24,905 nt of DNA from Oxalobacteraceae bacterium UBA6704 (GCA_002454505.1 DKJA01000127.1:1-24905), one strand, 5' to 3'. Numbered from the stretch's first letter, positions 7,687-16,655 are shown. The notes: a model not told the origin generated them from the sequence alone. Translations and numbers: made by a program.

Positions 7687-8765
7687 CCACTAACGATATG
7701 CCACGCTGGGCAACCGGCATCGTCCTCCCCTTGCTGAACCTGTTGTCGGCGCTGCTCGTCACCGCGCTGGTGATCCACCTGCTGGGCGAGGATCCGCTCG
7801 AATCGATGCAGATCCTGATCAACAGCGCCATCGTCAATCCGGAAGGCCTGTCGTACACGCTGTTCTACGCCTCGACGTTCGTGTTCACCGGCCTGGCCGT
7901 GTCGATCGCGATGCACGCCGGCCTGTTCAACATCGGCGCCGAAGGCCAGATGTACGTCGGCGGCCTGGGCCTGACGCTGGCGATGCTGGCGTTCGACGCA
8001 TCGCTGCCATGGTACCTGCTGATCCCGGCCGGCATGATCGGTGCCGCACTGTTCGGCGCGCTGTGGTCGTTCATTCCCGGCTACCTGCAGGCGAAACGGG
8101 GCAGCCACGTGGTCGTCACGACGATCATGTTCAACTTCATCGCCGCGTCGCTGATGAACTTCGTCATCGTTCGCTTCCTGATCCCGGCGGGCGAGCAGAA
8201 CACGGCTTCACGCGTGTTCTCGACCGATGCGGAACTGCCGCGCCTGTCCGACTGGTTCCCGGTCCTCGGCGACACGCCGCTCAATATCAGCCTGTTCCTG
8301 GCCATCATCGCGCTGGTCGTCTACGGCATCATGGTGTGGCGTTCGTCCTGGGGTTACAAGCTGCGTGCCACGGGCCTGAACCAGCACGCCGCGCACTACG
8401 CCGGCGTCAAGATCTCGAAGATGATCATCGTGACGATGCTGGTCTCCGGCGCCCTCGCCGGCCTCGGCTCGGTCAACTCGATCATGGGCTCGACGCACTA
8501 CCTGTCGCTGAACTTCGTCGGCGGCGCCGGCTTCATCGGCATCGCCATCGCGCTGATGGGGCGCCAGCACCCGGTCGGCATCTTCCTGTCGGCCGTGCTG
8601 TTCGGCGCGCTCACGCAGGGCGGGTTCGACCTGTCGCTGGAAAAGCCGAACATCCCGCCGGAGATGGTCATCCTGATCCAGGGCCTGATCATCCTGTTCT
8701 GCGGCGCCATGGAATACCTGTACGCGCCGGTGCTCATCAAACTGCTGAAGGGTAAGCAAGCATGA
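7683..8765 (+). CDS. ABC transporter permease 1 (nucleoside-type, BPD_transp_2 family)
   Basis: This 360-residue inner-membrane permease is one of two dissimilar membrane subunits of the BMP-type importer. It has a long hydrophobic sequence with about ten probable segments. Family signatures are GLFNIGAEGQMYVGG (about residues 79-93), the cytoplasmic coupling stretch around GSHVVVTTIMFNFIA, and GGAGFIGIAIALMGRQHPVG near the C-terminal third. Its ATG overlaps the ATPase stop by four bases and its own stop overlaps the next permease start in the same way, so the three proteins are probably made at matched levels. It belongs to the same family as NupP-like subunits known from nucleoside importers; substrate is inferred from context. 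Confidence 0.94.
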   Translation: MTTNDMPRWATGIVLPLLNLLSALLVTALVIHLLGEDPLESMQILINSAIVNPEGLSYTLFYASTFVFTGLAVSIAMHAGLFNIGAEGQMYVGGLGLTLAMLAFDASLPWYLLIPAGMIGAALFGALWSFIPGYLQAKRGSHVVVTTIMFNFIAASLMNFVIVRFLIPAGEQNTASRVFSTDAELPRLSDWFPVLGDTPLNISLFLAIIALVVYGIMVWRSSWGYKLRATGLNQHAAHYAGVKISKMIIVTMLVSGALAGLGSVNSIMGSTHYLSLNFVGGAGFIGIAIALMGRQHPVGIFLSAVLFGALTQGGFDLSLEKPNIPPEMVILIQGLIILFCGAMEYLYAPVLIKLLKGKQA

Positions 8766-9733
8766 CTTTCGACGACCTCCACCTGGGCAGCATCGTCGTC
8801 TCCACCGTGCGCAATGCGCCGGTGCTGATTTTCGCCGCGATGGCCGGCCTGTTCGCGGAACGCTCCGGCGTCGTCGACATCGGCCTGGAAGGCAAGATCC
8901 TCGCCTCGGCCTTCGTCTCGGCCGCCGTGGCGTTCGCCACGCAGAACCCGTGGTACGGCATTCTCGCCGGCGTGGCCGTGTCGGCCGCCGTGGCGCTGCT
9001 GCAGGGCGTCATCGCCATCACGCAGAAGGGCAACCAGCTGGTGGCCGGCATCGCCATCAACATCACCATGAGCGGCCTGACGTTCGTCGTGGCGCAGTAC
9101 TTCTTCCAGCAGGGCGGCCGCACGCCGGACCTGGGCGAGGCGCGCCTGCCGGAGATCATCCTGCCGGGCAGTGCCGCCATCGCCGACGTGCCGGGGCTGG
9201 GCTGGATCTGGACGCAGCTGCTGGGCGGCCACACGATCCTCGTCTACCTGGCGTTCGCGCTGGTGCCGCTGGTGCACTGGGTGCTGTACCACACGCGCTT
9301 CGGCCTGCGCCTGCGCGCCTGCGGCGAAAACCCGCACGCCGCCGATGCGGCCGGCATCTCGGTGGCCCGCACCCGCTACACGGCGATGCTGATCGCCGGC
9401 ATCCTGTGCTCGTTCTCGGGCGCCTACCTGGCGATCGTGCAGAGCGGCTTCTTCCTGCGCGACATGTCGGCCGGCGCCGGCTATCTCGCCTTGACCGCCA
9501 TGGTGTTCGGTAACTGGCGGCCGTTCTACACGCTGCTAGGCTGCCTGATGTTCGGCTTCTTCGGCGCCGTGCAGATCCAGCTGGAAGGCGTCGACCTGCC
9601 GGTCGTCGGCCGCGTGCCGGGCGCGCTGATCCAGATGGTGCCGTATGTGGTGACGGTGATCGTACTGGCCGGGCTGATGGCCAAGTCGGTGGCGCCGAAG
9701 GCTATCGGGGTGCCGTTCGTGAAGTCGCGGTAA
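8762..9733 (+). CDS. ABC transporter permease 2 (nucleoside-type, BPD_transp_2 family)
   Basis: This 323-residue inner-membrane permease is the partner of permease 1. Recognisable elements are RSGVVDIGLEGKILASAF (about residues 35-52, the counterpart of the NIGxEG motif), GNQLVAGIAINITMSG, and the coupling loop FGLRLRACGENPHAADAAG (about 180-198). It is last in the importer operon, starting in the ATGA overlap with permease 1. The TAA at 9731-9733 is followed immediately by eight A and then a dispersed repeat; no classic terminator follows, and the operon converges on the S1/P1 nuclease gene. Shorter length than permease 1 is normal for this pair. Confidence 0.94.
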   Translation: MTFDDLHLGSIVVSTVRNAPVLIFAAMAGLFAERSGVVDIGLEGKILASAFVSAAVAFATQNPWYGILAGVAVSAAVALLQGVIAITQKGNQLVAGIAINITMSGLTFVVAQYFFQQGGRTPDLGEARLPEIILPGSAAIADVPGLGWIWTQLLGGHTILVYLAFALVPLVHWVLYHTRFGLRLRACGENPHAADAAGISVARTRYTAMLIAGILCSFSGAYLAIVQSGFFLRDMSAGAGYLALTAMVFGNWRPFYTLLGCLMFGFFGAVQIQLEGVDLPVVGRVPGALIQMVPYVVTVIVLAGLMAKSVAPKAIGVPFVKSR

Positions 9734-9735
9734 AA

Positions 9736-9821
9736 AAAACCGGTGACAGGCTCCAATTACTTGACTCTGACGTTGCCTGGAAAAGCAACCCCGGGGACAG
9801 TCCCTTGCAGGGACAGTCCCC
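9736..9821. repeat. Intergenic dispersed repeat cluster B with tandem palindromes
   Basis: This lies between the convergent permease 2 and S1/P1 nuclease genes. Its first 20 bases (9736-9755) are identical to 2193-2212. Two copies of the palindrome GGGACAGTCCC lie at 9794-9804 and 9810-9820, 16 bases apart. Each can fold, and the pair may help end transcription from both sides; no T-tract supports a classic terminator. Confidence 0.7.
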
Positions 9822-9828
9822 ACCCCGC

Positions 9829-10887
9829 TTACGGCCAGATTTTTTCCAGCAGCGCCGCCAGGTGGTAGCCGCCCTTGATCAGCTGCTCGCGCGCGATTTC
9901 GGAGGATTTCACCGGGTAGTACTCGCCCATCCCCAGCGCCCATACCTTGTACGTCTCGCCCGAGCTCTTGCTCGTTTGCGTGCTGACTTCGCCCAGCGTC
10001 ACGCCGCGGTGGGCCGCTTTGGCGACCACCAGCGCATCGTCGGCCCACTGGTAGGGCCACGTCGTCAATTCGCCGGTATTCACTGAAACCGCAGGCTTGC
10101 TGTCGATCGCGTACTGCGCGAATTCTTCGGCCGTCGCAGTGCTGGAACGACGGAAGGCGTAGTTCACCACCGTGGTGTCCCAGTAGGAGTGGAACGGCTT
10201 CGTCTTCGGCGGATTGGCCGGCGCCTTTTCCGATGGCAGCGGCGGATACAGCCTGTCGCCGCTGGAAGTGACAAATGCATCGTCCAGCAGCAGGTTGTTG
10301 CCGCCGCGCGCGTCGAAGATGTTCAGCGCATCGATTTCCGCATTCGTTTCCGGCACGACGAACTTGCCGTCCTTGCTGACGAAGGCGGCGCCCACGTGCA
10401 GCGGCTGGTGGATGTCGCCGGCCAGGTGCACGACCATCAGCAGCGCCTGCCGCTTGGTGAACTTGTGCGGATTGGTTGCCGGCGTATCCTTGCCCTGCAG
10501 GACGAGGATCGCCTGCTTCAGCGTCTGCACGATGTCGACATCGGCCGTGCCGGCGCCGTGGTCATGGTAATGATCCAGCTGGTACGGCACGTCCGTGTAG
10601 TGGTACTCGGAGTGCTTCGGATTGGCGCCCACGTAGTCGAGCATCTCCTGCGTTTGCGGGCCGCAATAGCTGCCCTTCACGCAGTCGGCCCAGGAGGCGA
10701 TCGACGCCAGCGTCTCGCCCGGCAGCAGCAGCGCCTTGACCTGCGCCTCCGCGTTGGAGCCCTTGATCAGCCGGTCGGCGATGGCGCCGACGGCGCGGTG
10801 GCCTGCGTTCCCCCAGGCGAACACGCTGGACGGCACCATCACGGCGAAGGCGCCGGCCAGAGCCAATGTGCATGCGAGTTTTTTCAT
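9829..10887 (-). CDS. Exported S1/P1-type zinc nuclease
   Basis: This 352-residue secreted or periplasmic nuclease of the S1/P1 family cuts single-stranded DNA or RNA to 5'-nucleotides and in some members has 3'-nucleotidase activity. The signal peptide (residues 1-24, ending VFA) leaves Trp25 as the mature N-terminus, which is essential because its amino group binds zinc in P1. The other ligands are all present: His30 (WGNAGH), Asp68 (SWAD), His96 (EYHYTDVP), His154 and Asp158 (VHLAGDIHQPLH), His164, then His233 and Asp237 (FHSYWD). Between GGN (196-198) and His233 is a proline-rich insert (PPLPSEKAPANPPKTKPF) longer than in the fungal enzymes. Its start overlaps the stop of the PLD-like gene (ATGA), making it the last gene of a three-gene exported-enzyme operon that would feed nucleotides to the 5'-nucleotidase. 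Confidence 0.95.
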   Translation of the reverse strand: MKKLACTLALAGAFAVMVPSSVFAWGNAGHRAVGAIADRLIKGSNAEAQVKALLLPGETLASIASWADCVKGSYCGPQTQEMLDYVGANPKHSEYHYTDVPYQLDHYHDHGAGTADVDIVQTLKQAILVLQGKDTPATNPHKFTKRQALLMVVHLAGDIHQPLHVGAAFVSKDGKFVVPETNAEIDALNIFDARGGNNLLLDDAFVTSSGDRLYPPLPSEKAPANPPKTKPFHSYWDTTVVNYAFRRSSTATAEEFAQYAIDSKPAVSVNTGELTTWPYQWADDALVVAKAAHRGVTLGEVSTQTSKSSGETYKVWALGMGEYYPVKSSEIAREQLIKGGYHLAALLEKIWP

Positions 10888-12116
10888 AGTGCGGATGCCT
10901 TCTGCGGTTTCGGATAATCCTTGTTGATGTCGAGCGGCTGCGCGTACGACGACGTCCAGATCTGCTCCTGCAGTGCGGCGATACGCTTCGCCATTGCCTC
11001 ATTGCGCATCACGATTTCCAGGTTGCGCGACAGGTCGAGATAGCCGCCGGCCCAGTTGCTGGTACCGACCCACGCCACCTTGCCGTCGATGACCATCGTC
11101 TTGCTGTGGATGACGCGGGCGAACGGGATGAAGCCCGTCGATGCCTGCGGCAGCGTGACGACGCGGATCTCCACGTTCGGCAGCACGGCCAGGCTTTTCA
11201 GGTAAGGCAGCGCCGGCTTTTCCAGGTTCCAGTTCGACACCATCAGCTTGACCTTCACGCCGCGGTTGGCGGCAGCGCGCACGGCATTGTCGATGACGGC
11301 GTAGTAAGGCCGCGTACCGTTCGGGCCATACGACAGCGGCGCGTAATCGAGCAGCTGCACGCGCACTTCTTCCTTCGCACCGGCCAGCAGCGCCGGCAGG
11401 CCCGCCTCGGAATCGCCGACGCCGGGCGGATTGTAGGCAGCCGGGCTGGCGAGCAGGTAAGTCGGCTGCGCCAGTTCCGCCACGGCGGCAGCACCTGCCG
11501 CGCCCTTCTGCTGCAACGGCGCCACGCGTGCACCGCCGGCCAGTTGCGCCTGCGCCTGCCAGTCCTGCTCGAAGATGGCGCGAACCTGGCCAACGACGGT
11601 GGCGTCGTCGATGCGCAGGCCCGTCTCGTGGATGTGCGAGAACGAGCGCCAGTCGAAGTTCTGGCTGCCGACGAAGGCCACCTTGCCGTCGACCACGACG
11701 TACTTGGCGTGGATGATGCCGTTGCCCGTCAGCTGGCTGTAGTCGAGGATGCGCAGTTCCAGGTTCGGGATCGCGCGCAGCCGGTCCAGCGTGGCGGCAT
11801 CGGACAGGCCGACGCCCTTTTTATCGAGCAGGAAGCGGATCTTGACGCCCCGCTTGCCGGCCGCGGTCAGACGTTCGAGCACTTTCTCGAACGGTGCACC
11901 GGCATGGCCGACGGCGTAGAACTGGCCGATCGCGATATCGCTCTTTGCATTGTCGAACAGCTCGGACCAGACCGTGACCGGATCGCGCAGGTCGGCGTTG
12001 GCCAGCGTGGTTTCGACAGGCGCGGTCTGCACCAGTTCGAAGCCGGGAATACGGAAGTCCGCGTGGGCTGTGCCGAAGGCGGCGGCCAGTGCCGCGGCTA
12101 AAACAAAACGTCGCAT
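10884..12116 (-). CDS. Exported two-HKD phospholipase-D-superfamily protein, PLD3/PLD4-like, probable nuclease
   Basis: This 410-residue protein has a 19-residue signal peptide (ending AHA/DF) and two complete HKD motifs: His136-Lys138-Asp143 (IIHAKYVVVDG) and His337-Lys339-Asp344 (VIHSKTMVIDG). The sequences after them, GSQNFDWRSF and GTSNWAGGYL, resemble from memory those of animal PLD3/PLD4 (GSANMDWRSL, GTSNWSGNYF), which are 5'-3' single-strand exonucleases rather than lipases. PLD-superfamily enzymes use the paired histidines for a covalent phosphohistidine intermediate. Strong AAGGAG lies just before the ATG at 12116 and overlaps the stop of the 5'-nucleotidase, and the C-terminus overlaps the S1/P1 nuclease start. 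The operon context therefore supports action on nucleic acid outside the cytoplasm. A phospholipase or cardiolipin-synthase role is possible but less likely, since there is no membrane anchor. Confidence 0.9.
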   Translation of the reverse strand: MRRFVLAAALAAAFGTAHADFRIPGFELVQTAPVETTLANADLRDPVTVWSELFDNAKSDIAIGQFYAVGHAGAPFEKVLERLTAAGKRGVKIRFLLDKKGVGLSDAATLDRLRAIPNLELRILDYSQLTGNGIIHAKYVVVDGKVAFVGSQNFDWRSFSHIHETGLRIDDATVVGQVRAIFEQDWQAQAQLAGGARVAPLQQKGAAGAAAVAELAQPTYLLASPAAYNPPGVGDSEAGLPALLAGAKEEVRVQLLDYAPLSYGPNGTRPYYAVIDNAVRAAANRGVKVKLMVSNWNLEKPALPYLKSLAVLPNVEIRVVTLPQASTGFIPFARVIHSKTMVIDGKVAWVGTSNWAGGYLDLSRNLEIVMRNEAMAKRIAALQEQIWTSSYAQPLDINKDYPKPQKASAL

Positions 12117-12125
12117 GGGTTCTCC

Positions 12126-13820
12126 TTACTGCACGCGCCGGATGCGCGGTTCGGCCAGCGCAGCGCCGGCCGGCTTGAATTCCTGTTCGCGCCGCACGAG
12201 GTAGTCGTTCAGCGAATCGATGTCGCGCACGGCCGTGTCGACGCGGTTGGTGCCTTCCCTGAACATCGGGAACGCATCGCCCCCTTCGGCGATGAAGTTG
12301 TTGGCGGCCACGCGGTACGACGACGTGTCGTCCAGCGGCACGCCGTTCAGCATGATGTCGAAGGCGCGCGCGCCTTCCGGCTTGCGCACATCGTATTTGT
12401 ACGTGAAGCCTTCGGACACCTGCAGCGCGCCGCGCGAATTCACCTTGTCGCCCACCCACTGCTGTTCCAGCAGGCCGCGGATCTGCGCGCCCGTCAGGTT
12501 CATCACCACCAGCGTATTGCCGAACGGGAGAACGGCCTGCGCCTGCCCTTTCGTCACGAGCCTGCCCTCGCCCGACTCCAGGTCCTGGCGGATGCCGCCC
12601 GTGTTCATGAACGCGATCTGCGCGCCGTAGGGACGGCCGGCCAGCAGCGTGGCATCGGCCACCAGGTTGCCCAGCGCGGATTCGTCCGTGCCGTTGCGCT
12701 CGCGCGTGACGGCCGGCGTGGCGATGTGCGCCACCGGTTTGCCCAGCTCGCGGTTGCTGCGTTCGCGCACCTGCGCAAGGAAGGCGGCGACCTTCGGCTC
12801 AGGCGCATAGTCGCCCGGTTCGATGATGACGTTGCGTGCGCTGACATCGACCACATTGCCCGTCTGCCTGTCGACCATCAGCTTGATGCGGGACACCATG
12901 TGGCCGCCCATCTGCGCCTGCGTCACCAGCCTGCCGTCCACCTTGCACAGGTAACCCTTGTGCGAATGACCGCTGATGACGAGCCGGATGGCCGGATCGA
13001 AGCGCGTCACCACGTCGGCGATCTCGCCCTTCAGGTCGCTGCAGTACTGCTGGTCGTACGGCGCTTCGGTGCGGCCGCCCTGGTGGATCAGCACGACAAA
13101 GGTGTTGACGCCCTGCTTGCGCAGTTCCGGCAGCAGGCGGTTGACGGCATCGGCTTCGTCGATGAACTGCAGGCCGGCGATGCCGGCGGAGGCCACCACG
13201 TCGGCGGTGTCCTTCAGCACGGTGCCGATGAACGCCACCTTGATGCCCTTGATGTCGGCGATGCGGTAGGCCGGCAGGATGGGCCGGCGCGTGTTCGCGT
13301 CGATCACGTTGGCGGCCAGGTAGTCGAACTTCGCGCCGCGGTAGTTCGCTTCGTACTGGCAGGCCTTGTCGGCGCGCGGCGACGCGCAGCCGCCCTTCTG
13401 CTGGCGCAGCAGCTCGACGCGGCCCTGGTCGAATTCGTGGTTGCCGACGGACGTGAAGGACAGGCCCAGCATGTCCAGCGCGTGGATGGTCGGCTCGTCG
13501 GCCCACATGGCCGACAGCGCGGGGCTGGCGCCGATCATGTCGCCGGCGCCGACCAGCAGCAGTGCGGGATCTTCGCGGCGCCAGGCCTGCAGCGCGCCGG
13601 CCACGTTGTCGATGCCGCCGGCCAGCACGGTGCGCGGTTCCTTGTCGCCGGTGCCCGTGTAGGTGAACTTGGTCGCTTCCAGGTTGCCGTGCAGGTCGTT
13701 CAGTGCGACCAGGTTGATCTCGGTGGTGGACTCGGCGCCGGTGCTGGCGCAGCCGGCCAGCACCGCCAATGCGCCCGCGCAGAACGCGGTGTGGATGAAG
13801 GGTGAAGTATGCGTTTTCAT
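12126..13820 (-). CDS. 5'-nucleotidase/UshA-family metallophosphoesterase lipoprotein
   Basis: This 564-residue enzyme removes phosphate from 5'-nucleotides (family members also act on UDP-sugars or cyclic nucleotides). The ATG at 13820 gives a lipoprotein signal peptide with lipobox LAGC, Cys24, followed by Ala. There is no Asp at +2, so outer-membrane anchoring is expected. In-frame sequence upstream of this ATG has no signal character. Metal-binding motifs are NDLHGN (Asp42, His44), GAGD (Asp94), GNHEFD (Asn127, His128), His246, and SGHSHKG (His285, His287). The C-terminal substrate domain shows MNTGGIRQDLESGEG and FGNTLVVMNLTGAQ. It is first in an operon with the PLD-like protein and the S1/P1 nuclease: nucleases make nucleotides and this enzyme turns them into nucleosides. 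No good Shine-Dalgarno or promoter is evident in the 82 bases upstream before the TonB receptor 2 terminator. Confidence 0.94.
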   Translation of the reverse strand: MKTHTSPFIHTAFCAGALAVLAGCASTGAESTTEINLVALNDLHGNLEATKFTYTGTGDKEPRTVLAGGIDNVAGALQAWRREDPALLLVGAGDMIGASPALSAMWADEPTIHALDMLGLSFTSVGNHEFDQGRVELLRQQKGGCASPRADKACQYEANYRGAKFDYLAANVIDANTRRPILPAYRIADIKGIKVAFIGTVLKDTADVVASAGIAGLQFIDEADAVNRLLPELRKQGVNTFVVLIHQGGRTEAPYDQQYCSDLKGEIADVVTRFDPAIRLVISGHSHKGYLCKVDGRLVTQAQMGGHMVSRIKLMVDRQTGNVVDVSARNVIIEPGDYAPEPKVAAFLAQVRERSNRELGKPVAHIATPAVTRERNGTDESALGNLVADATLLAGRPYGAQIAFMNTGGIRQDLESGEGRLVTKGQAQAVLPFGNTLVVMNLTGAQIRGLLEQQWVGDKVNSRGALQVSEGFTYKYDVRKPEGARAFDIMLNGVPLDDTSSYRVAANNFIAEGGDAFPMFREGTNRVDTAVRDIDSLNDYLVRREQEFKPAGAALAEPRIRRVQ

Positions 13821-13902
13821 AGGTTCGCAGGATAGCGCAAATGCGCGCGCATGAGGCCGCGGCCAGGGCGGCAGAAACAAAGCCGTAACAAAGCTGGCGG
13901 CC

Positions 13903-13928
13903 AAAAAAAACGGGCCCGAAGGCCCGTT
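13903..13928 (-). terminator. Strong rho-independent terminator of TonB receptor 2
   Basis: The perfect 8-bp stem AACGGGCC (13909-13916) and GGCCCGTT (13921-13928) closes a CGAA loop, which reads UUCG on the minus strand, a very stable tetraloop. It is followed on that strand by a run of T continuing the stem's last two (13903-13910 are all A on the plus strand). It lies about 45 bases after the receptor stop. Confidence 0.92.
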
Positions 13929-13973
13929 GGTGCAAGCTGCGCAGCCCGGAGGCAGCGCCATGCCATGTGCTGC

Positions 13974-16373
13974 TTACAGGTCCACCGACAGCGTGACCGA
14001 CGCGAAGCGCGGTGCGCCCAGGTAGTAGCGCTGCGTGTCGACCGTGGTCTTCAGGCCCGGGATCGGGTTCGTGTTGATGACGGTCGTCGACGACGGGTTG
14101 CGATATTCCTTGTTCAGGATATTGCTGATGTTCCACTGCAGCTTCGGACGCTTCAGGAACGAGAAGTTCGGGAAGGTGTAGCCGCCGTCCAGGTCCAGCG
14201 TCGTGAAGCCAGGGGCTTTCTCGTCGTTGATCATGGAAGCCTGCTGCTTGTCCGTGGCGCGCACTTTCAGGCGGCTCCAGAACGCACCCGTCTGGTACTC
14301 GGCGGAGACGCTGGCCTTCAGCTTCGGCGCGTTGATCATTTCCTTGCCAGCAGTCGGCAGGAACTGGGTGGCGCTGATGCGCATGTCGTCCTTGATCTCG
14401 CTCTTGTTGTAGCCCAGCGAGCCGTAGAACGCCCAGCCGTACACCGGCGTGTTGCCCAGTTCGATCTCCAGGCCCTTGCTTTCCACGCGGCCCACGTTGG
14501 TGTACGACGACACTTGCGTCACCGGGTCGAACGACGTGGCCTGGCGGTCCTTGAACTTGACCCAGAAGGCGGTCACGGTGGCGATGTACTTGCTGTCCTG
14601 GTGACGGTAGCCCACGTCGGTGTTCCACGACGTTTCTTCCTTCACTTCGCCTTGCAGCGTCGGCACGCCGTTGATGTACTTGACGTTGGTGCCGGTGTTG
14701 CCGAACACGAAGTTCGGTGGCGCCTTCATGTTCTTCGCCACGGAAGCGAACACCTGGTCGTCGTTGGTGATGCGGTAGCGGGCACCGAACTGCGGCAGGA
14801 TGTCGTCGTACTTGTTGACCATGTGGTACGGCAGGCCGCCGGACGTCATGCCTTCGTTGCCGTAGTTGGTGAAGTCACGCTTGATGTGCGGCGTGCGGAT
14901 ACCGATGTTGATCTTGGCATCGTCGTCCAGGAAGCTGATCGTGTCCTGGATGAAGGCCTGGTAGGCGGTCGACACCGTCAGCCAGTCGCGGCTTTGGGCG
15001 AACTTGCCGTCCGGGCGCAGGATCTTGCCCACTTGCAGATACGGGTCGGCATTGGTGCCGTCGTCGGCCAGCGCGATCATCGGACCGGTTTGCTGGTGAC
15101 GGGCACGTTCGTACCAGAAGCCACCGAGGATTTCGTGGTTGCCCACGGTCCAGGTCAGCGACGTCGTCACGCCAGGGCGGTAGGTCTTCGTCACGGAAGC
15201 ATTCGACACCAGCACGGTGTCCAGCGTGTCGCCGTCGCCGTTCAGGTCGACGCGGCCGTTCGACAGGCCCGTCTGCGAGTTGTAGAAGCCGCTTTCGGAC
15301 TGGGCGCGCTGCTGGCCGGCGCCGCCGTTACCGAAGCCGTACCACAGGTAAGGCAGGATTTTCAGGTCCAGGTTGTCGTTCAGGCGGAACTTGGCGGTGG
15401 CCGAAGCGATCGCGTTCTTGAACGGGTTCACGCCCAGGCGGTAGTAAGCTGGCGACTGCGTCGTTTCGTTCTGCGCGGTGCCGGCGACCGGGGTCAGGTG
15501 GCCCTTGAACGTGTCCGAGTAATCGTAGCCGTAGCCGAAGCGGTTCAGCTCGGTCAGCGTGATGTTGTTGATGTTGTTGTTCATCGCTTCATTCCACAGC
15601 ACGGTGGCGTGGATGTAGTTGAAGCGGTCCCAGTCGTAGTTGAAGGCAGCGTCGACGTGGTCGCGGCTGGCACCGCCCTTGCCCTTCCACTTGTCCGCTT
15701 CGGCGTGCGATGCGGAGACGAAGAACTTCGAACGGCCGTCCGGCAGCAGGCCGCTGTCGAAACGCATATAGGTTTTCAGCGCATGCAGCTGGCCGACCGT
15801 CTGCATCAGGCGAACGCGCGACACGTTTTCCGGGTTGCAGGTGACGATGCCGAAGTTACCGCCCGTTGCGCCCACTTGCGGGGAGTCGACGTCGGTCGAA
15901 CCCTGGGTCACGAACTGCGAGCAGGTGTTTTCCTGGTCGACGTATTCCTGCGGGTACACGGAGAACGAACCGGAGTCGTTGACGGGCACGCCGTTGATGG
16001 TGGCGCCGATCTGGTCGGAGTTGAAGCCGCGCAGCGTCAGGCCGCCACCGAACAGGCCGGTTGCGTCGTAGTTGTAGCTGTTCACGGCCGGCAGCATTTC
16101 CAGTGCCGAGTACGCGTTACCGGTTGGGCGCTGCTTTTCCAGTTCCTCGGCGGTGATGGTGGAGCGCGCTTTTGGCGCATCTTCCGCGACCATCAGGCCC
16201 ATACCCAGCTTTTTGCCGGTGATGACGACTTCGGCATTGCCGGAAGTCGTGGTGACTTGCGGCGCGACGTCGGATGCCGATTGCGCGTAGGCGGAGCCGG
16301 CGGCGAGGCACGCCAGCTGGGCAGCCACGGCGACCACGCTCATGCGCAGCATCGGGAATTGTTTGGATTGCAT
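13974..16373 (-). CDS. TonB-dependent outer-membrane receptor 2, candidate nucleoside/nucleotide receptor
   Basis: This 799-residue receptor has a 30-residue signal peptide (ending AYA/QS), a TonB-box-like EVVITG (48-53), a plug domain (about 65-190) containing TLRGFNSDQIGATINGVPV, and a barrel to the C-terminus. The plug carries Cys151 and Cys179 in ENTCSQFVTQGS and GGNFGIVTCNP, a possible disulfide. ATG at 16373 is preceded by GAGGGG at a good distance. It is flanked by the 5'-nucleotidase operon downstream and the exported adenosine deaminase upstream, all on the same strand, and has its own terminator and a long regulated-looking upstream region. Context makes nucleotides, nucleosides or bases plausible substrates; no ligand can be read from the sequence. 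It is clearly different from receptor 1 in its plug and is not a duplicate. Confidence 0.95.
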   Translation of the reverse strand: MQSKQFPMLRMSVVAVAAQLACLAAGSAYAQSASDVAPQVTTTSGNAEVVITGKKLGMGLMVAEDAPKARSTITAEELEKQRPTGNAYSALEMLPAVNSYNYDATGLFGGGLTLRGFNSDQIGATINGVPVNDSGSFSVYPQEYVDQENTCSQFVTQGSTDVDSPQVGATGGNFGIVTCNPENVSRVRLMQTVGQLHALKTYMRFDSGLLPDGRSKFFVSASHAEADKWKGKGGASRDHVDAAFNYDWDRFNYIHATVLWNEAMNNNINNITLTELNRFGYGYDYSDTFKGHLTPVAGTAQNETTQSPAYYRLGVNPFKNAIASATAKFRLNDNLDLKILPYLWYGFGNGGAGQQRAQSESGFYNSQTGLSNGRVDLNGDGDTLDTVLVSNASVTKTYRPGVTTSLTWTVGNHEILGGFWYERARHQQTGPMIALADDGTNADPYLQVGKILRPDGKFAQSRDWLTVSTAYQAFIQDTISFLDDDAKINIGIRTPHIKRDFTNYGNEGMTSGGLPYHMVNKYDDILPQFGARYRITNDDQVFASVAKNMKAPPNFVFGNTGTNVKYINGVPTLQGEVKEETSWNTDVGYRHQDSKYIATVTAFWVKFKDRQATSFDPVTQVSSYTNVGRVESKGLEIELGNTPVYGWAFYGSLGYNKSEIKDDMRISATQFLPTAGKEMINAPKLKASVSAEYQTGAFWSRLKVRATDKQQASMINDEKAPGFTTLDLDGGYTFPNFSFLKRPKLQWNISNILNKEYRNPSSTTVINTNPIPGLKTTVDTQRYYLGAPRFASVTLSVDL

Positions 16374-16541
16374 TAAATAACCCCTCAGAGTGTAATAGTG
16401 AAACCGGTAAGCAAAGTGCTCGAATTCAGCGCAGGGAACGACATCTCCCTAGACACAACCACAACAATATACAGGCCGTCCGTGACACAATCATGACAAG
16501 AAAAGTTGCCAAACCGCCTCGTGCTCAACCAACTATGCATC

Positions 16542-16567
16542 AACGTATTTACAAGGACAAATACGTT
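16542..16567. promoter_or_regulatory. 26-bp palindrome in the upstream region of TonB receptor 2
   Basis: AACGTATTT (16542-16550) and AAATACGTT (16559-16567) form a perfect 9-bp inverted repeat around an 8-base spacer. It lies about 170 bases before the receptor start. As DNA it could be an operator; if transcription starts near 16649 it would be a hairpin in the leader RNA. It lacks a T-tract, so it is not a terminator. Confidence 0.5.
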
Positions 16568-16655
16568 TTCCCTCAATGATTAAGTTGAGAAACGTCTAAA
16601 TACATGCAGAAGTGTTGGGAACTGGAGGCTTTGAGGCCAGGACAGTGCAGCCGGG

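Noticed and set aside
13821..13961. Longer start for the 5'-nucleotidase (611 residues)
   Set aside because: The extension runs through the terminator of TonB receptor 2 and would bury the lipoprotein signal peptide.
13851..16376. Plus-strand open frame of 841 codons opposite TonB receptor 2
   Set aside because: It is a shadow frame opposite a receptor with signal peptide, plug and barrel; its composition is low-complexity and no ribosome-binding site supports it.
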